64,000 bases of DNA. Origin: Euglena gracilis (lineage: Eukaryota; Euglenida; Euglenophyceae; Euglenales). Location: assembly GCA_039621445.1 (NCBI GenBank), contig CP154956.1:21665295-21729294 (forward strand), given 5' to 3'. Below are positions 45,860 to 59,236 of this stretch, piece by piece (within the stretch, counting starts at the first letter, position 1; the number at the start of each line of letters is the position of its first letter). The notes under the pieces are model-generated. The model was not told where the DNA came from and searched no databases. It saw only the letters and a list, made by a program, of their open reading frames with translations. The position numbers and the translations under genes are program-made.

Positions 45860-46880
45860 GACCTGGTAAATGTCCCCCGGAATGGTCGAATGCACCCATC
45901 TAAATGTGCTCATTTCTTGCAACCAACATTCCCGCTGCATGTTTTTCTTTGTATTAAACCACGACAATTATGAAAGCAACGGGACCCCTGACTTTGAAGG
46001 CCTCCTGGAACACCCACTCGGTTACTCGGAGTAAGGCCCATTTTGGTCCATTTTAACATGGTAACCTGGGCTGACCTGGTAAATGTCCCCCGGAATGGTC
46101 GAATGCACCCATCTAAATGTGCTCATTTCTTGCAACCAACATTCCCGCTGCATGTATTTCTTACCACTGAACCACAACGATCATGAAACCAACGGGTCCC
46201 CTGACTTTGGAGGCCTCCTGGAGCACCCATTCGGTTACTCGGAGTAAGGCCCATTTTGGGCCATTTTTACATGGTAACCTGGGCTGACCTGGTAAATGTC
46301 CCCCGGAATGGTCGAATGCACCCATCTAAATGTGCTCATTCCTTGCAACCAACATTCCCGCTGCATGTTTTTCTTTGTATTAAACCACGACAATCATGAA
46401 AACAACGGGACCCCTGACTTTGAAGGCCTCCTGGAACACCCATTCGGTTACTCGGAGTAAGGCCCATTTTGGTCCATTTTTACATGGTAACCTGGGCTGA
46501 CCTGGTAAATGTCCCCCGAAATGGTCGAATGCACCCATCTAAATGTGCTCATTTCTTGCAACCAACATTCCCGCTGCATGTTTTTCTTACCATTAAACCA
46601 CGACAATCATGAAACCAACGGGACCCCTGACTTTGAAGGCCTCCTGGAACACCCATTCGGTTACTCGGAGTAAGGCCCGTTTTGGTCCATTTTAACATGG
46701 TAACCTGGGCTGACCTGGTAAATGTCCCCCGGAATGGTCGAATGCACCCATCTAAATGTGCTCATTCCTTGCAACCAACATTCCCGCTGCATGTTTTTCT
46801 TTGTATTAAACCACGACAATCATGAAAACAACGGGACCCCTGACTTTGAAGGCCTCCTGGAACACCCATTCGGTTACTCG
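45860..46880 (+). repeat. Dimer higher-order repeat in satellite (tttgtattaaacc variant)
   Basis: gtattaaacc following ttttcttt occurs at 45951, 46377 and 46803, exactly 426 bp apart. The same variant reappears singly near 49868 and 52360, so it spread beyond this block. Confidence 0.8.
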
Positions 46881-48518
46881 GAGTAAGGCCCATTTTGGTC
46901 CATTTTTACATGGTAACCTGGGCTGACCTGGTAAATGTCCCCCGAAATGGTCGAATGCACCCATCTAAATGTGCTCATTTCTTGCAACCAACATTCCCGC
47001 TGCATGTTTTTCTTACCATTAAACCACGACAATCATGAAACCAACGGGTCCCATGACTTTGGAGGCCTCCTAGAACGCCCATTCGGTTACTCGGAGTAAG
47101 GCCAATTTTGATCCATTTTTACATGGTAACCTGGGCTGACCTGGTAAATGTCCCCCAGAATGGGCGAATGCACCCATGTAAATGTGCTCATTGATTGCAC
47201 CCAACATTCCCGCTGCATGTTTTTCCACCATTAAACCACGACAATCATGAAACCAACGGGTCCCCTGACTTTGGAGGCCTCCTGGAACACCCATTCGGTT
47301 ACTCGGAGTAAGGCCCAATTTGGTCCATTTTTACATGGTAACCTGGGCTGACCTGGTAAATGTCCCCCGGAATGGTCGAATGCACCCATCTAAATGTGCT
47401 CATTTCTTGCAACCAACATTCCCGCTGCATGTTTTTCCTACCATTAAACCACGACAATCACGAAACCAACGGGGCCCCTGACTCTGGAGGCCTCCTGGAA
47501 CACCCATTCGGTTACTCGGAGTAAGGCCCATTTTGGTCCATTTTTACATGGTAACCCGGGCTGACCTGGTAAATGTCCCCCGGAATGGTCGAATGCACCC
47601 ATCTAAATGTGCTCATTGATTGCACCCAACATTCCTGCTGCAGGTTTTTACTACCATTAAACCACGACAATCATGAAACCAAAAGGGTCTCCTCTGACTT
47701 TGGAGGCCTCCTGGAACACCCATTCGATTACTCGGAGTAAGGCCCAATTTGGTCCATTTTTACATGGTAACCTGGGCTGACCTGGTAAATGTCCCCCGGA
47801 ATGGTCGAATGAACCCATCTAAATGTGCTCATTTCTTGCAACCAACATTCCCGCTGCATGTTTTCTACCATTACACCACAACAATCATGAAACCAACGGG
47901 TCCCCTGACTTTGGAGGCCTCCTGGAACACCCATTCGGTTACTCGGAGTAAGGCCCAATTTGGTCCATTTTCATATGGTAACCAGGGCTGACCTGGTAAA
48001 TGTCCCCCGGAATGGTCGAATGCACCCATCTAAATGTGCTCATTTCTTGCAACCAACATTCCCGCTGCATGTTCTTATTTCCATTAAACCACAACAAAGA
48101 TAAACCAACGGGTCTCCTGACTTTGGAGGCCTGCTGGAACACACATTCGGTTACTCGGAGTAAGGCCCAATTTGGTCCATTTTTACATGGTAGCCTGGAC
48201 TGACCTGGTAACTGTCCCCCGGAGTGGTCGAATGCACCCATCTAAATGTGCTCATTTCTTGCAACCAACATTCCCGCTGCATGTTTTTCTCACCATTAAA
48301 CCACGACAATCATGAAACCAACGGGTCCCCTGCCTTTGGAGGCCTCCTGGAACACCCATTCGGTTACTCGGAGTAAGGCCCGTTTTGGACCATTTTTACA
48401 TGGTAACCTGGGCTGACCTGGTAAATGTCCCCCGGAATGGTCGAATGAACCCATCTAAATGTGCTCATTTCTTGCAACCAACATTCCCGCTGCATGTTCT
48501 TATTTCCATTAAACCACG

Positions 48519-48598
48519 GTGGGATGGGGTGGTGTGGGGGTCGGGTGGTTTTGGGTGGGGCGGCTGGGGGGGGGGGGTGGGGGGGGTTGGCTTGGGGG
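48519..48598 (+). other. 80-bp G-rich insertion in a satellite monomer
   Basis: The monomer is interrupted after aaaccacg by an 80-bp stretch rich in gggg and ggtggg runs (including a run of more than ten G). It then resumes with ccacgacaatc. The five bases ccacg are present on both sides (48514-48518 and 48599-48603), like a target-site duplication. Confidence 0.8.
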
Positions 48599-51500
48599 CC
48601 ACGACAATCATGAAACCAAGGGGTCCTCTGACTTTGGAGGCCTCCTGGAACACCCATTCGGTTACTCGGAGTAAGGCCCAATTTGGTCCATTTTTATATG
48701 GTAACCTGGGCTGACCTGGTAAATGTCCCCCGGAATGGTCGAATGCACCCATCTAAATGTGCTCATTCCTTGCAACCAACATTCCCGCTGCATGTTCTTA
48801 TTTCCATTAAACCACGACAATCATGAAACCAACGGGTCTCCTGACTTTGGAGGCCTCCTGGTACACCCATTTGGTTACTCGGAGTAAGGCCCATTTTGGT
48901 CCATTTTTACTCGGTAACCTGGGCTGACCTGGTAAATGTTCCCCGGAATGGTCGAATGCACCCATCTAAATGTGCTCATTTCTTGCCAACAACATTCCCG
49001 CTGCATGTTTTTCTCACCATTAAACCACGACAATCATGAAACCAACGGGTCCCCTGCCTTTGGAGGCCTCCTGGAACACCCATTCGGTTACTCGGAGTAA
49101 GGCCCGTTTTGGTCCATTTTTACATGGTAACCTGGGCTGACCTGGTAAATGTCCCCCGGAATGGTCGAATGCACCCATCTACATGTGCTCATTTCTTGCA
49201 ACCAACATTCCCGCTGCATGTATTTCTTACCATTAAACCACGAAAATCATGAAACCAACGGCTCCCCTGACTTTGGAGGCCTCCTGGAACGTCCATTCGG
49301 TTACTCGGAGTAAGGCCCAACTTGGTCCATTTTTACACGGTAACCTGGGCTGACCTAGTAAATGTCCCCCGGAATGGTCGAATGCACCCATCTAAATCTT
49401 CTCATTACTCGCAACCAACATTCCCGCTGCATGTTTTTATTACCATTAAACCACGACAATCATGAAACCAACGGGTCCCCTGTCTTTGGAGGCCTCCTGG
49501 AACACCCATTCGGTTACTCGGAGTAAGGCCCATTTTGGTCCATTTTAACATGGTAACCTGGGCTGACCTTGTAAATGTCCCCCGGAATGGTCGAATGCAC
49601 CCATCTAAATGTGCTCATTTCTTGCAACCAACATTCCCGCTGCATGTTCTTCTTACCATTAAACCACGACAATCATGAAACCAACGGGTCCCCTGACTTT
49701 GGAGGCCTCCTGGAACACCCATTCGGTTACTCGGAGTAAGGCCCATTTTGGTCCATTTTAACATGGTAACCTGGGCTGACCTGGTAAATGTCCCCCGGAA
49801 TGGTCGAATGCACCCATCTAAATGTGCTCATTCCTTGCAACCAACATTCCCGCTGCATGTTTTTCTTTGTATTAAACCACGACAATCATGAAAACAACGG
49901 GTACCCTGACTTTGAAGGCCTCCTGGAACACCCATTCGGTTACTCGGAGTAAGGCCCATTTTGGTCCATTTTAACATGGTAACCTGGGCTGGCCTGGTAA
50001 ATGTCCCCCGGAATGGTCGAATGCACCCATCTAAATGTGCTCATTTCTTGCAACCAACATTCCCGCTGCATGTTTTTATTACCATTAAACCACGACAATC
50101 ATGAAACCAACGGGTCCCCTGACTTTGGAGGCCTCCTGGAACACCCATTTGGTTACTCGGAGTAAGGCCCACTTTGGTCCATTTTAACATGGTAACCTGG
50201 GCTGACCTGGTAAATGTCCCCCGGAATGGTCGAATGCACCCATCTAAATGTGCTCATTTCTTGCAACCAACATTCCCACTGCATGTTATTCTTACCATTA
50301 AACCACGACAATCATGAAACAAACGGGTCCCCTGTCTTTGGAGGCCTCCTGGAACACCCATTCGGTTACTCGGAGTAGGGCCCATTTTGGTCCATTTTTA
50401 CATGGTAACCTGGGCTGACCTGGTAAATGTCCCCCGAAATGGTCGAATGCACCCATCTAAATGTGCTCATTTCTTGCAACCAACATTTCCCCCGCATGTT
50501 TTTTTTACCATTAAACCACGACAATCATGAAACCAACGGGTCCCATTACTTTGGAGGCCTCCTAGAACGCCCATTCGGTTACTCGGAGTAAGGCCAATTT
50601 TGATCCATTTTTACATGGTAACCTGGGCTGACCTGGTAAATGTCCCCCGGAATGGTCGAATGCACCCATCTAAATGTGCTCATTCCTTGCAACCAACATT
50701 CCCGCTGCATGTGTTTCTTACCATTAAACCACGACAATCACGAAACCAACGGGTCCCCTGACTCTGGAGGCCTCCTGGAACACGCATTCGGTTACTCGGA
50801 GTAAGGCCCATTTTGGTCCATTTTTACATGGTAACCTGGGCTGACCTGGTAAATGTCCCCCGGAATGGTCGAATGCACCCATCTAAATGTGCTCATTTCT
50901 TCAACCAACATTCCCGCTGCATGTTTTTCTTACCATTAAACCACGACAATCATGAAACAAACGGGGCCCCTTTCCTTGGAGGCCTCCTGGAACACCCATT
51001 CGGTTACTCGGAGTAAGGCCCATTTTGGTCCATTTTTACATGGTAACCTGGGCTGACCTGGTAAATGTCCTCCGGAATGGTCAAATGCACCCATCTAAAT
51101 GTGCTCATTTCTTGCACCCAACATTCCCGCTGCATGTTTTTCTTACCATTAAACCACGACAATCATGAAACCAACGGGTCCCCTGACTTTGGAGGCCTCC
51201 TGGAACACCCATTCGGTTACTCGGAGTAAGGCCCATTTTGGTCCATTTTTACATGGTAACCTGGGCTGACCTGGTAAATGTCCCTCGCAATGGTCGAATG
51301 CACCCATCTAAATGTGCTCATTTCTTGCAACCAACTTTAACGCTGCATGTTTTTCCTACCATTAAACCACGACAATCATGAAACCAACGGGTCCCCTGAC
51401 TTTGGAGGCCTCCTGGAACACCCATTCGGTTACTCGGTGTAAGGCCTAATTTGGTCCATTTTTACATGGTAGCCTGGGCTGACCTTGTAAATGTCCCCCG

Positions 51501-54500
51501 AAATGGTCGAATGCACCCATCTAAATGTGCTCATTTCTTGCAACCAACATTCTTGCTGCATGTTTTTTTCCCATTAAACTACTCGAAGTAAGGCCCATTT
51601 TGGTCCATTTTTACATGGTAACCTGGGCTGACCTGGTAAATGTCCTCCGGAATGGTCGAATGCACCCATCTAAATGTGCTCAATTCTTGCACCCAACATT
51701 CCCGCTGCATGTTTTTCCTACCATTAAACCACGACAATCATGAAACCAACGGGTCCCCTGACTTTGGAGGCCTCCTGGAACACCCATTCGGTTACTCGGT
51801 GTAAGGCCTAATTTGGTCCATTTTTACATGGTAACCTGGGCTGACCTGGTAAATGTCCCTCGCAATGGTAGAATGCACCCATCTAAATGTGCTCATTTCT
51901 TGCAACCAACATTCCCGCTGCATGTTTTTCCTACCATTAAACCACGACAATCATGAAACCAACGGGTCCCCTGACTTTGGAGGCCTCCTGGAACACCCAT
52001 TCGGTTACTCGGTGTAAGGCCTAATTTGGTCCATTTTTACATGGTAACCTGGGCTGACCTTGTAAATGTCCCCCGGAATGGTCGAATGCACCCATCTAAA
52101 TGTGCTCATTTCTTGCAACCAACATTCTTGCTGCATGTTTTTTTTACCATTAAACTACGACAATCATGAAACCAACGGGCCTCCTGACTTTGGAGGCCTC
52201 CTGGAACACCCATTCGGTTACTCGGAGTAAGGCCCATTTTGGGCCATTTTTACATGGTAACCTGGGCTGACCTGGTAAATGTCCCCCGGAATGGTCGAAT
52301 GCACATATCTAAATGTGCTCATTCCTTGCAACCAACATTCCCGCTGCATGTTTTTCTTTGTATTAAACCACGACAATCATGAAAACAACAGGAGCCCCTG
52401 ACTTTGAAGGCCTCCTGGAACACCCATTCGGTTACTCGGAGTAAGGCCCATTTTGGTCCATTTTTACATGGTAACCTGGGCTGACCTGGTAATTGTCCCC
52501 CGGAATGGTCGAATGCACCCATCTAAATGTGCTCATTTCTTGCAACCAACATTCCCGCTGCATGTTTTTACTACCATTAAACCACGACAATCATGAAACC
52601 AAAGGGTCTCCTGACTTTGGAGGCCTCCTGGAACACCCATTCGATTACTCGGAGTAAGGCCCAATTTGGTTCATTTTTACATGGTAACCTGGGCTGACCT
52701 GGTAAATGTCCCCCGGAATGGTCGAATGCACCCATCTAAATGTGCTCATTTCTTGCAACCAACATTCCCGCTGCATGTTTTTTATACCATTACACCACGA
52801 CAATTATGAAACCAACGGGTCCCTTGACTTTGGAGGCCTCCTGGAACACCCATTCGGTTACTCGGAGTATTTGGTCCATTTTTATATGGTAACCAGGGCT
52901 GACCTGGTAAATGTCCCCCGGAATGGTCGAATGCACCCATCTAAATGTGCTCATTTCTTGCAACCAACATTCCCGCTGCATGTTCTTATTTCCATTAAAC
53001 CACGACAATCATGAAACCAACGGGCCTCCGGACTTTGGAGGCCTCCTGGAACACACATTCGGTTACTCGGAGTAAGGCCCAATTTGGTCCATTTTTACAT
53101 GGTAACCTGGGCTGACCTGGTAAATGTCCCCCGGAATGGTCGAATGCACCCATCTAAATGTGCTAATTTTTTGCAACCAACATTCCCGCTGCATGTTCTT
53201 ATTTCCATTAAACCACGACAATCATGAAACCAACGGGTCTCCTGACTTTGGATGCCTCCTGGAACACCCATTCGGTTACTCGGAGTAAGGGCCGTTTTGG
53301 TCCATTTTTACATGGTAACCTGGGCTGACCTGGCAAATGTCCCCCGAAATGGTCGAATGCACCCATCTAAATGTGCTCATTTCTTGCAACCAACATTCCC
53401 GCTGCATGTTTTTCTTACCATTAAACCACGACAATCAGGAAAACAACGGGTCCCCTGACTTTGGAGGCCTCCTGGAACACCCATTCGGTTACTCGGAGTA
53501 AGGCCTAATTTGGTCCATTTTCACATGGTAACCTGGGCTGACCTGGTAAATGTCCCCCGGAATGGTCGAATGCACCCATCTAAATGTGCTCATTTCTTGC
53601 AACCAACATTCCCGCTGCATGTTTTTCTTACCATTAAACCACGACACTCATGAAACCAACGCGTCCCCTGACTTTGGAGGCCTCCTGGAACACCCATTCG
53701 GTTACTCGGAGAGCGCCCCATTTTGGTCCATTTTTACATGGTAACCTGGGCTGACCTGGTAAATGTCCCCCGGAATGGTCGAATGCACCCATCTAAATGT
53801 GCTCATTTCTTGCAACCAACGTTCCCGCTGCATGTTTTTCTTACAATTAAACCACGACAATCACGAAACCAACAGGTCCCCTGACTTTGGAGGCCTCCTG
53901 GAACACCCATTCGGTTACTCGGAGTAAGGCCCATTTTGGTCCATTTTTACACGGTAACCTGGGCTGACCTGGTAAATGTCCCCCGGAAACGTCGAATTCA
54001 CCCATCTAAATGTGCTCATTTCTTGCCATCAACATTCCCGCTGCAAGTTTTTCTTACTATTAAACCACCGCAATCATGAAACCAACGAGTCCCCTTCACT
54101 TTGGAGGCCTCTTGGGAACACCCATTCGGTTACTCGGAGTAAGGCCCAATTTGGTCCATTTGTACATGGTAACCTGGGCTGACCTGGTAAATGTCCCCCG
54201 GAATGGTCGAATGCACCCACCTAACTGTGCTCATTTCTTGCAACCAACATTCCCGCTGCATGTTATTCTTACCATTAAACCACGACAATCATGAAACCAA
54301 CGGGTCCCCTGACTTTGGAGGCCTCCTCCAACACCCATTCGGTTACTCGGAGTAAGGCTCAGTTTGGTCCATTTTTACACGGTAACCTGGGCTGACCTGG
54401 TAAATGTCCCCCGGAATGGTCGAATGCACCCCTCTAAATGTGCTCATTTCTTGCAACCAACATTCCCGCTGCATGTGTTTTTTACCATTAAACCACGACA

Positions 54501-55179
54501 ACCGTGAAACCAACGGGTCCCCTGACTTTGGATGCCTCCTGGAACACCCATTCGGTTACTCGGAGTAAGGCCCAATTTGGTCCATTTTTACATGGTAACC
54601 TGGGCTGACCTGGTAAATGTCCCCCGGAATGGTCGAGTGCACCCGTCTAAATGTGCTCATTTCTTGCAACCAACATTCCAGTTGCATGTTTTTCTTACCA
54701 TTAAACCACGACAATCATGAAACCAACGGGTCCCCGGACTCTGGATTCCTCCTGGAACGCCCATGCGGTTACTCGGAGTAAGGCCCAATTTGGTCCATTT
54801 GTACATGGTAACCTGGGCTGACCTGGTAAATGTCCCCGGAAATGGTCGAATGCACCCATCTAAATGTGCTCATTTCTTGCAACCAACATTCCTGCTGCAT
54901 GTTTTTTCTTACCATTAAACCACGACAATCATGAAACCAACGGGTCCCCTGACTTTGGATGCCTCCTGGAACACCCATTCGGTTACTCGGAGTAAGGCCC
55001 AATTCGGTCCATTTTTGCATGGTAACCTGGGCTGACCTGGTAAATGTCCCCCATAATGGTCGAAGGCACCCGTCTAAATGTGCTCATTTCTTGCAACCAA
55101 CATTCCCGCTGCATGTTCTTCTTACCATTAAACCACGACAATCATGAAACCAACGGGTCCCCTGACTTTGGAGGCCTCC

Positions 55180-56083
55180 CAGCGCTCTCAAAACGAGCAG
55201 TCCGCCCCGGGTAGAGGTCGGCGATCCTTTACCTAACTGTTGCGAAGGGCGGCCGGCGGACAGGCGCAATTTTGCCGTGGCTGGCGTGCGTAAAACGCAG
55301 CAGTTACCGCCCGGGAGGCGCAAAATAGCACTTTGGCAGCGGACGCCCCCCAAAACGTCATTTTTCGGTCATTTTCGGCCGAAATCGGCCTCGCCGGCGC
55401 TCCAAGAAACGAGTGCTCCGCCCCGGGTAGAGGTCGGCGATCCTTTACCTTACTGTCGCGAAGGGCGGCGGGCGGACAGGCGCATTTTTGCCCGCGGCTG
55501 GCGCTCGTAAAACGCAGCAGTTACCGCCCGGGAGGCGCAAAATAGCACTTTGGCAACGAACGACCCCCAAAACGTCATTTTTCTGTCGTTTTCGGCCGAA
55601 ATCGGCCGCGCCGGCGCTCTAAAAAAAGAGCGGTCCGCCCCGTGTAGAGGTCGGCGATCCTTTACCTGACTGTTGCGAAGGGCGGCGGGCGGACAGGCGC
55701 ATTTTTGCCCGCGGCGGGCGTGCGCAAAACGCAGCACTTACCGCCCGGGAGGCACAAAATAGCACTTTGACAACGGACGCCCCCCAAAACGACATTTTTT
55801 GGTCATTTTCAGCCGAAAACGGCCTCGCCGGCGCTCTAAAAACGAGCGGTCCGCCCCGGGTAGAGGTCGGAGATCCTTTACTTGACTGTCGCGAAGGGCG
55901 GCGGGCAGACAGACGAATTTTTGCCCGCGGCTGGCGTGCGTAAAACGCAGCAATTACCGCCCGGGAGACGCAAAATAGCACTTTGGCAACGGACGACCCC
56001 CAAAACGTCATTTTTCTGTCATTTTCGGCCGAAATCGGCCGCGCCGGCGCTGTCTAAAACGGGCGCTCCGCCACGGGAAGAGG
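55180..56083 (+). repeat. GC-rich 216-bp subtelomere-like repeat, four copies plus a fragment
   Basis: gtagaggtcgg (one copy gtagaggtcgga) recurs at 55211, 55427, 55644 and 55860, spacings 216, 217 and 216 bp. Units also share gaagggcgg, ttaccgcccgggaggc and ttttcggccgaaatcggcc. A fifth copy is cut at gggaagagg, where the telomeric tract starts. The repeat is unrelated to the 213-bp satellite and to the 20.9-kb repeat. Short open frames on both strands are shared by all copies and look incidental. Confidence 0.92.
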
Positions 56084-56106
56084 TTAGGGTTAGGGTTAGG
56101 GTTAGG
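56084..56106 (+). repeat. Interstitial telomeric repeat (TTAGGG)n
   Basis: Three perfect ttaggg units plus ttagg (23 bp). The G-rich strand runs left to right, as at a chromosome end lying to the right. Instead, R-orientation satellite (gtgttccaggaggcctcc) follows at once. Confidence 0.95.
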
Positions 56107-58249
56107 TGTTCCAGGAGGCCTCCAAAGTCAGGGGACCCGTTGGTTTCATGATTGTCATGGTTTAATGGTAAGAAAAACATGAAGCGGGAATGTTGATTGC
56201 AAAAAATGAGCACATTTAGATGGGTGCATTCGACCATTCCGGGGGACATTTACCAGGTCAGCCCAGATTACCATGTAGAACTGGACCAAATTGGGCCTTA
56301 CTCCGAGTAACCGAATGGGTGTTCCAGGAGGCCTCCAAAGGCAGGGGACCCGTTGGTTTCCTGATTATTCATGGTTTAATGGTAAGAAAAACATGCAGCG
56401 GGAATGTTGATTGCAAGAAATGAGCACATTTAGATGGGTGCATTCGACCATTCCGGGGGGACATTTACCAGGTCAGCCCAGGTTACCATGTAAAAATGGA
56501 CCAAATTGGGCCTTACTCCGAGTAACCGAATGGGTGTTCCAGGAGGCCTCCAAAGTCAGGGGACCCGTTGGTTTCATGATTGTCGTGGTTTAATGGTAAG
56601 AAAAACATGCAGAGGGAATATTGGTTGCAAGAAATGAGCACATTTAGATGGGTGCATTCGACCATTCCGGGGGACATTTACCAGGTCACCCCAGGTTACC
56701 ATGTAAAAATGGACCAAATTGGGCCTTACTCCGAGTAACCGAATGGGTGTTCCAGGAGGCCTCCAAAGTCAGGGGACCCGTTGGTTTCATGATTGTCGTG
56801 GTTTAATGGTAAGAAAAGCATGCAGCGTGAATGTTGGTTGCAAGAAATGAGCACATTTAGATGGGTGCATTCGACCATTCCGGGGGACATTTACCAGGTC
56901 AGCCCAGGTTACCATGTAAAAAATGGACCAAATTGGGCCTTACTCCGAGTAACCGAATGGGTGTTCCAGGAGGCCTCCAAAGTCAGGGGACCCGTTGGTT
57001 TCATGATTGTCGTGGTTTAATGGTAAGAAAAACATGCAGCGGGAATGTTGGTTGCAAGAAATGAGCACATTTAGATGGGTGCATTCGACCATTCCGGGGG
57101 ACATTTACCAGGTCAGCCCAGGTTACCATGTAAAAATGGACCAAATTGGGCCTTACTCCGAGTAACCGAATGGGTGTTCCAGGAGGCCTCCAAAGTCAGG
57201 GGACCCGTTGGTTTCATGATTGTCGTGGTTTAATGGTAAGAAAAACATGCAGCGGGAATGTTGGTTGCAAGAAATGAGCACATTTAGATGGGTGCATTCG
57301 ACCGTCCCGGGGGAAATTTACCAGGTCAGCCCAGGTTACCATGTAAAAATGGACCAAAATGGGCCTTACTCCGAGTAACCGAATGGGTGTTCCAGGAGGC
57401 CTCCAAAGTCAGGGGACCCGTTGGTTTCATGATTGTCGTGGTTTAATGGTAAGAAAAACATGCAGCGGGAATGTTGGTTGCAAGAAATGAGCACATTTAG
57501 ATGGGTGCATTCGACCATTCCGGGGGACATTTACCAGGTCAGCCCAGGTTACCATGTAAAAATGGACCAAAATGGGCCTTACTCCGAGTAACCGAATGGG
57601 TGTTCCAGGAGGCCTCCAAAGTCAGGGGAGCCGTTGGTTTCATGATTTTGGTGGTTTAATGGTAAGAAAAACATGCAGGAATGTTGGTTGCAAGAAATGA
57701 GCACATTTAGATGGGTGCATTCGACCATTCCGGGGGACATTTACCAGGTCAGCCCAGGTTACCATGTAAAAACGGACCAAATTGGGCGTTACTCCGAGTA
57801 ACCAAATGGGTGTTCCAGGAGGCCTCCAAAGTCAGGGGACCCGTTGGTTCTCGTGATTGTCGTGGTTTAATGGTAAGAAAAACATGCAGCGGGAATGTTT
57901 GTTGCAACAAATGAGCACATGTAGATGTATGCATTCGACCATTCCGGGGGACGTTTACCAGGACAGCCCAGGTGACCACGTAAAAATGGACCAAGTTGGG
58001 CCTTACTCCGAGTAAGCGAATGGGTGTTCCAGGAGGCCTCCAAAGTCAGGGGACCCGTTGGTTTCATGATTGTCATAGTTTAATGGTGAGACAGAACTTA
58101 CAGCGGGAATTTTGGTTGCAAGAAATGCGCACATTTAGATGGGTGCATTCGACCATTCCGGGGGACGTTTACCAGGTCAGCCCAGGTTACCATGTAAAAA
58201 TGGACCAAATTGGGCCTTACTCCGAGTAACCGAGCGGGTGTTCCAGGAG
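56107..58249 (-). repeat. 213-bp satellite, orientation R
   Basis: About ten monomers in reverse orientation, fairly uniform, starting in mid-monomer at the telomeric tract. It ends after ttccaggag at 58249, where orientation flips. Confidence 0.95.
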
Positions 58250-58806
58250 CACCCACCTATATGAGCTCATTTCTTGCAACCAACATTCCCGCTGCATGTC
58301 TTTCTTACCATTAAACCACGACAATCATGAAACCAACGTGTCTCCTGACTTTGGAGGCCTCCTGGAACACCCATTCGGTTACTCGGAGTAAGGCCCAATT
58401 TGGTCCATTTTCACCTGGTAACCTGGGCTGACCTGGTAAATGTCCCCCGGAATGGTCGAATGCACCCATCTAAATGTGCTCATTTCTTGCAACCAACATT
58501 CCTGCTGCACGTGTTTTTTACCATTAAACCACGACAGTCATGAAACCAACGGGTCCCCAGACTTTGGAGGCCTCCTGGAACACCCATTCGGTTACTGGGA
58601 TTACGGCCCAATTTGGTCCATTTTTACATGGTAACCTGGGCTGAATCTGGTAAACATCCCCCGGAATGGTCGAATGCACCCATCTACATGTGCTCATTTC
58701 TTGCAACCAACGTTCCCGCTGCATGTTTTTCTTAACAAAAAACCACGACAATCATGAAACTAACGGGTTCCCAGACTTTGGAGGCCTCGTGGAACACCCA
58801 TTCGGT
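58250..58806 (+). repeat. 213-bp satellite, orientation F (short block)
   Basis: About 2.6 monomers in F orientation after a blunt flip at 58249/58250 (no palindrome here). It is cut after cattcggt by the LTR of element 3. Confidence 0.92.
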
Positions 58807-59236
58807 TGTATGACGATGACCCGGTTAATCGTCTCCGCCGTGTGGTGGTTCATCACACCAGCATACGGTGGGAGGCGACGAGAGCCTGATGGCTGAGATG
58901 ACCGCGCTTCCGCGGGCATCGGGGTTAACCTGGCACTGCTGCTGGCTTCAGGGTTTCCCTGAGCAGCAGTCCGCACAGGTGGCTGTGTACCGTATCGGTA
59001 CGCATATTGGTCAGGTTGAGGGTGAGTGGTGGGCGGTCCTCCGCCTGGCTCCCTTCCACCGGGCAGCATGTTACCGCCCGGGATCGTCCGGTAAGGTGGT
59101 TGGGTTGTTGGTTGTGGGTTGGTAAGGGTTACTTTCCTGCTTGACTATTGGCTGGTAAAAAAAATTCTGCGGAAAGGAAGAATGATAAGAATTAATGATA
59201 AAAGAGAAGAAAACAACATGTTTTTCACATGCGTTG
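58807..59236 (-). repeat. Element 3 3' end: probable 3' LTR plus untranslated region
   Basis: The left edge is sharp. On the + strand the element begins tgtatgacgatgacc, so on the minus strand it ends ...CATACA as an LTR should. The LTR's inner edge cannot be placed because its partner is outside the window and no clear polypurine tract stands out. It has no coding content. Confidence 0.6.

Larger units (their letters stand above)
42628..55179 (+). repeat. 213-bp satellite, orientation F (diverged array)
   Basis: About 58 monomers with more substitutions than the first array. Common variants include ccattttggtcc, gtccattttaacatgg, tttctttgtattaaacc and gttcttatttccattaaacc. It contains local dimer and trimer amplifications and one G-rich insertion, listed separately. 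It ends in mid-monomer after ggaggcctcc at 55179. I see no gene. Confidence 0.95.

Noticed and set aside
56084-56106. A true chromosome end
   Set aside because: Only 23 bp of TTAGGG, and satellite plus a retroelement continue for 8 kb beyond it.
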